Assembly (NCBI GenBank): GCA_017394925.1
Contig: JAFPWQ010000119.1
Location: 1-6,148 of the forward strand
From: Synergistaceae bacterium
Lineage (GTDB): Bacteria > Synergistota > Synergistia > Synergistales > Aminobacteriaceae
Length of the DNA stretch: 6,148 nucleotides
Reading direction: 5' to 3'
Positions 4,870 to 6,148 of the stretch are shown here, piece by piece. Within the stretch, counting starts at the first letter, position 1; every line of letters starts with the position of its first letter. The position numbers and the translations under genes are program-made. The notes under the pieces are model-generated. The model had not been told where the DNA came from and did no database searches. It worked only from the letters and a program-made list of their open reading frames with translations.

Positions 4870-5578
4870 AATATTTCGATTCATTCTTCATTTCTTTTGG
4901 CCATGTGATGATACGTTTAATGAATCACTTCCTGATTATGATATTCCTCCTGTAATTGAAGCTCCTGTTAAGCAAATTGAAGTTAAATCACCAGAACCAG
5001 AATCAGAACCAAAAGAATCAGAACCAAAAGAAGAATTTGAAATTGAGAAGGGCTATCTTAAATTATTATTCGAGAGTGAACCAATAGAACGCAGAATCAA
5101 TCATATGACTATATATTCAGCGTCATATTTCTATACTGGTATGCGTGCAATCATTCACAGATTCAAATATGAAGGCGCGAAGAATTTATGCGTTCCTTTG
5201 GGGCGTGCAATGTCGATGCTGTTCACTAAACCCGAAATTGATTTGCTGATACCTGTTCCTCTTCACATAAACAGTACCCGTGAATATAACCAGTCATATG
5301 AACTCGCAAAAGGAATGTCTGAACTCTGGGACATAAAAGTAACTGAGGCGGCAGAATGGACAAATGAAATTAAACATCGTGTAGGCTTGAATGCACATGA
5401 ACGAATGAAACTCAGAGCAGAAGATTTTCGCATTACGCATGATGTTTCAGGTTTAAGAGTGTCAGTCATTGATGATGTCTGCACAACAGGAGCTACGTTA
5501 CTGAGATTATCTGAGGCATTAGAGAAGGCCGGAGCAATTGTAGTATGTGCATATGCTCTTGCGGCTGTGAGTGAGTAG
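4856..5578 (+). CDS. comF: ComF-family phosphoribosyltransferase-like protein without the zinc finger
   Basis: A 240-residue protein whose residues 83-240 match ComF: YSASYFYTGMRAIIHRFKYEG (87-107), PLGRAM, LLIPVPLHINSTREYNQSYELAKG (130-153), an ...RVGLNAHERMK... segment (175-185) and the phosphoribosyl-diphosphate-binding loop VSVIDDVCTTGATL (202-215). In transformable bacteria ComF is a cytosolic competence protein that assists uptake of single-stranded DNA; its exact chemistry is unsettled. The N-terminus is odd. ComF proteins usually begin with a CxxC zinc ribbon, but here only one cysteine remains (HFFWPCDD, Cys17), and residues 30-63 are an acidic Pro/Glu/Lys/Ser linker. The ATG overlaps rnhA by 14 bases and has AAGGG at 4845-4849, 6 bases away. 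It is the last gene of the operon. Orotate phosphoribosyltransferase-like enzymes share the loop, but the ComF motifs make ComF the best call. Confidence 0.88.
   Translation: MNFSKIFRFILHFFWPCDDTFNESLPDYDIPPVIEAPVKQIEVKSPEPESEPKESEPKEEFEIEKGYLKLLFESEPIERRINHMTIYSASYFYTGMRAIIHRFKYEGAKNLCVPLGRAMSMLFTKPEIDLLIPVPLHINSTREYNQSYELAKGMSELWDIKVTEAAEWTNEIKHRVGLNAHERMKLRAEDFRITHDVSGLRVSVIDDVCTTGATLLRLSEALEKAGAIVVCAYALAAVSE
5000..5029 (+). repeat. Two perfect tandem 15-base units in the comF linker
   Basis: The 15-base unit GAATCAGAACCAAAA occurs twice head to tail, with partial copies on both sides (CCAGAACCAG before, GAAGAA after). It encodes the ESEPK, ESEPK part of the acidic linker and keeps the reading frame. 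This looks like in-frame expansion by slippage. Confidence 0.85.
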
Positions 5579-5583
5579 CATTA

Positions 5584-5592
5584 TGTTATAAT
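5584..5592 (+). promoter_or_regulatory. Extended -10 promoter of the downstream membrane-protein gene
   Basis: The sequence TGT followed by TATAAT (5587-5592) is a perfect extended -10 element, starting six bases after the comF stop. No good -35 lies 16-18 bases upstream, which extended -10 promoters can tolerate. The expected start is near 5599, giving a leader of about 30 bases before the ATG at 5630. Confidence 0.6.
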
Positions 5593-5617
5593 CCCGACCG
5601 ACAAATTACAAAAGTTC

Positions 5618-5624
5618 GGAGGAA
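5618..5624 (+). promoter_or_regulatory. Strong ribosome-binding site of the right-edge gene
   Basis: GGAGGAA lies about 7 bases (counted from GGAGG) before the ATG at 5630, the best Shine-Dalgarno in the window. It fixes the start of the partial membrane protein. Confidence 0.75.
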
Positions 5625-5629
5625 GAAAC

Positions 5630-6148
5630 ATGAAAGAATTTGAGAAGAATCATCCGTATTTCTGGTTGATTCTGGGTTCATTGCTGACAATGTTTTCTTA
5701 CGGCATTTTCAACACCGGCATATGTGCATGGATATTTGCCGTACCGCTTATCAGATTCATCAACAACCGCACGAAATGGTCATCAATTATGCTGATGCTT
5801 GTTGGAATGATAATCGTGGCCAACATAACATTTTTCGGGCTTGTTGAAGATAATTTCAACATTATGAATCAAGTGTTCTGTACGTACAACGGCATAAGGA
5901 TCTGGTTCCCGTTTTTTGTTTATTTTCTCTGCAGGTATTTGCGAGCCAGGCGAATCATTTCTTACTATGCGTTTCCTGCGGCAATAGCAGTATCAGAATT
6001 CTTTATCGATAACCCGTTTATTTCCGTGATGACTTCGCTGTCAGTATCGCAGTTCTGGAACTTGGGACTCATGCAGCTTGCAAGTGTTACCGGTGTAGTT
6101 GGAGTTTCATTCACAGTAACATTATTTGCTTCGGTCATAAATTACATC
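5630..6148 (+). CDS. Partial polytopic membrane protein, apolipoprotein N-acyltransferase-like (Lnt) N-terminal domain
   Basis: The frame is open from ATG 5630 to the window edge, giving 173 residues with no stop. The protein is strongly hydrophobic, with helices at about residues 11-25, 29-44, 52-70, 90-104 (followed by the basic CRYLRARR), 111-124 and 147-170. The last part, NLGLMQLASVTGVVGVSFTVTLFASVINY, resembles the Lnt membrane domain, where a QLAsltGvyGvSF-like stretch precedes the nitrilase domain. FPAAIAVSEFFID (115-127) fits the Pro-x-x-x-x-x-E position just before it. Lnt adds the third acyl chain to lipoproteins in the inner membrane of diderm bacteria. The catalytic carbon-nitrogen hydrolase part (Glu-Lys-Cys) would lie beyond the window, so activity cannot be judged. 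It has its own extended -10 promoter and a strong GGAGGAA ribosome-binding site, so it is probably a separate transcription unit. A nitrilase-fused or stand-alone relative is possible. Confidence 0.55.
   Translation, partial: MKEFEKNHPYFWLILGSLLTMFSYGIFNTGICAWIFAVPLIRFINNRTKWSSIMLMLVGMIIVANITFFGLVEDNFNIMNQVFCTYNGIRIWFPFFVYFLCRYLRARRIISYYAFPAAIAVSEFFIDNPFISVMTSLSVSQFWNLGLMQLASVTGVVGVSFTVTLFASVINYI

Noticed and set aside
5593..5619. Possible stem (CCGAC with GTTCGG) between comF and the right-edge gene, as terminator or translation switch
   Set aside because: Only about five pairs with a bulge, no following T-run, and its left arm lies at the expected transcript start; too weak to call.

Overview
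The window reads as a chromosomal, low-to-moderate GC, gene-dense segment of a diderm bacterium. My best guess is a host-associated member of the Synergistota: the DUF3084 protein (a family I know mainly from Synergistota, cyanobacteria and Deinococcus relatives), an Lnt-like membrane protein and a comEA-comEC pair fit together there. This is inference from gene content, not from a marker gene. I see no rRNA, tRNA, CRISPR array, insertion sequence or phage gene.

Minus strand, left side (1-939): a comEA gene (DNA-binding competence/pilus-associated receptor with an N-terminal membrane anchor, SLBB domain and C-terminal helix-hairpin-helix pair), followed after 9 bases by the first 61 codons of a membrane protein that by position and shape is comEC (DNA-uptake channel), cut by the window edge. 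Intergenic region (940-1217): dominated by a 105-bp direct repeat. The comEA promoter, ribosome-binding site and first codons (899-1003) occur a second time 162 bp upstream (1061-1165). The second copy opens a 36-codon reading frame that looks like a relic of a duplicated comEA. A good sigma-70-type promoter for the rightward operon (TTGACG, 17-base spacer, TAAAAT) overlaps the outer end of the second copy.

Plus strand (1218-5578): five tightly packed genes, almost certainly one operon: a DUF1015 protein, a ten-helix EamA/DMT transporter, a DUF3084 membrane/coiled-coil protein starting at TTG, ribonuclease HI (rnhA, all catalytic residues present), and a ComF-family phosphoribosyltransferase-like protein. 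Junctions are -1, +7, +4 and -14 bases, so translation is probably coupled. The ComF protein lacks the usual N-terminal zinc-binding cysteines and has a Pro/Glu/Lys/Ser linker built from a tandem repeat instead.

Right edge (5579-6148): a short intergenic space with an extended -10 promoter (TGT-TATAAT) and strong ribosome-binding site, then a partial polytopic membrane protein whose last visible segment resembles the membrane domain of apolipoprotein N-acyltransferase (Lnt).

Functionally, DNA-uptake genes lie on both sides of the divergent promoter region (comEA/comEC leftward, comF rightward), with housekeeping or uncharacterised genes between. I do not see a clear new defence or mobile system. 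The points most worth a second look are the duplicated comEA leader with its relic, the finger-less ComF, and the coupling of DUF1015, DUF3084 and RNase HI in one operon.
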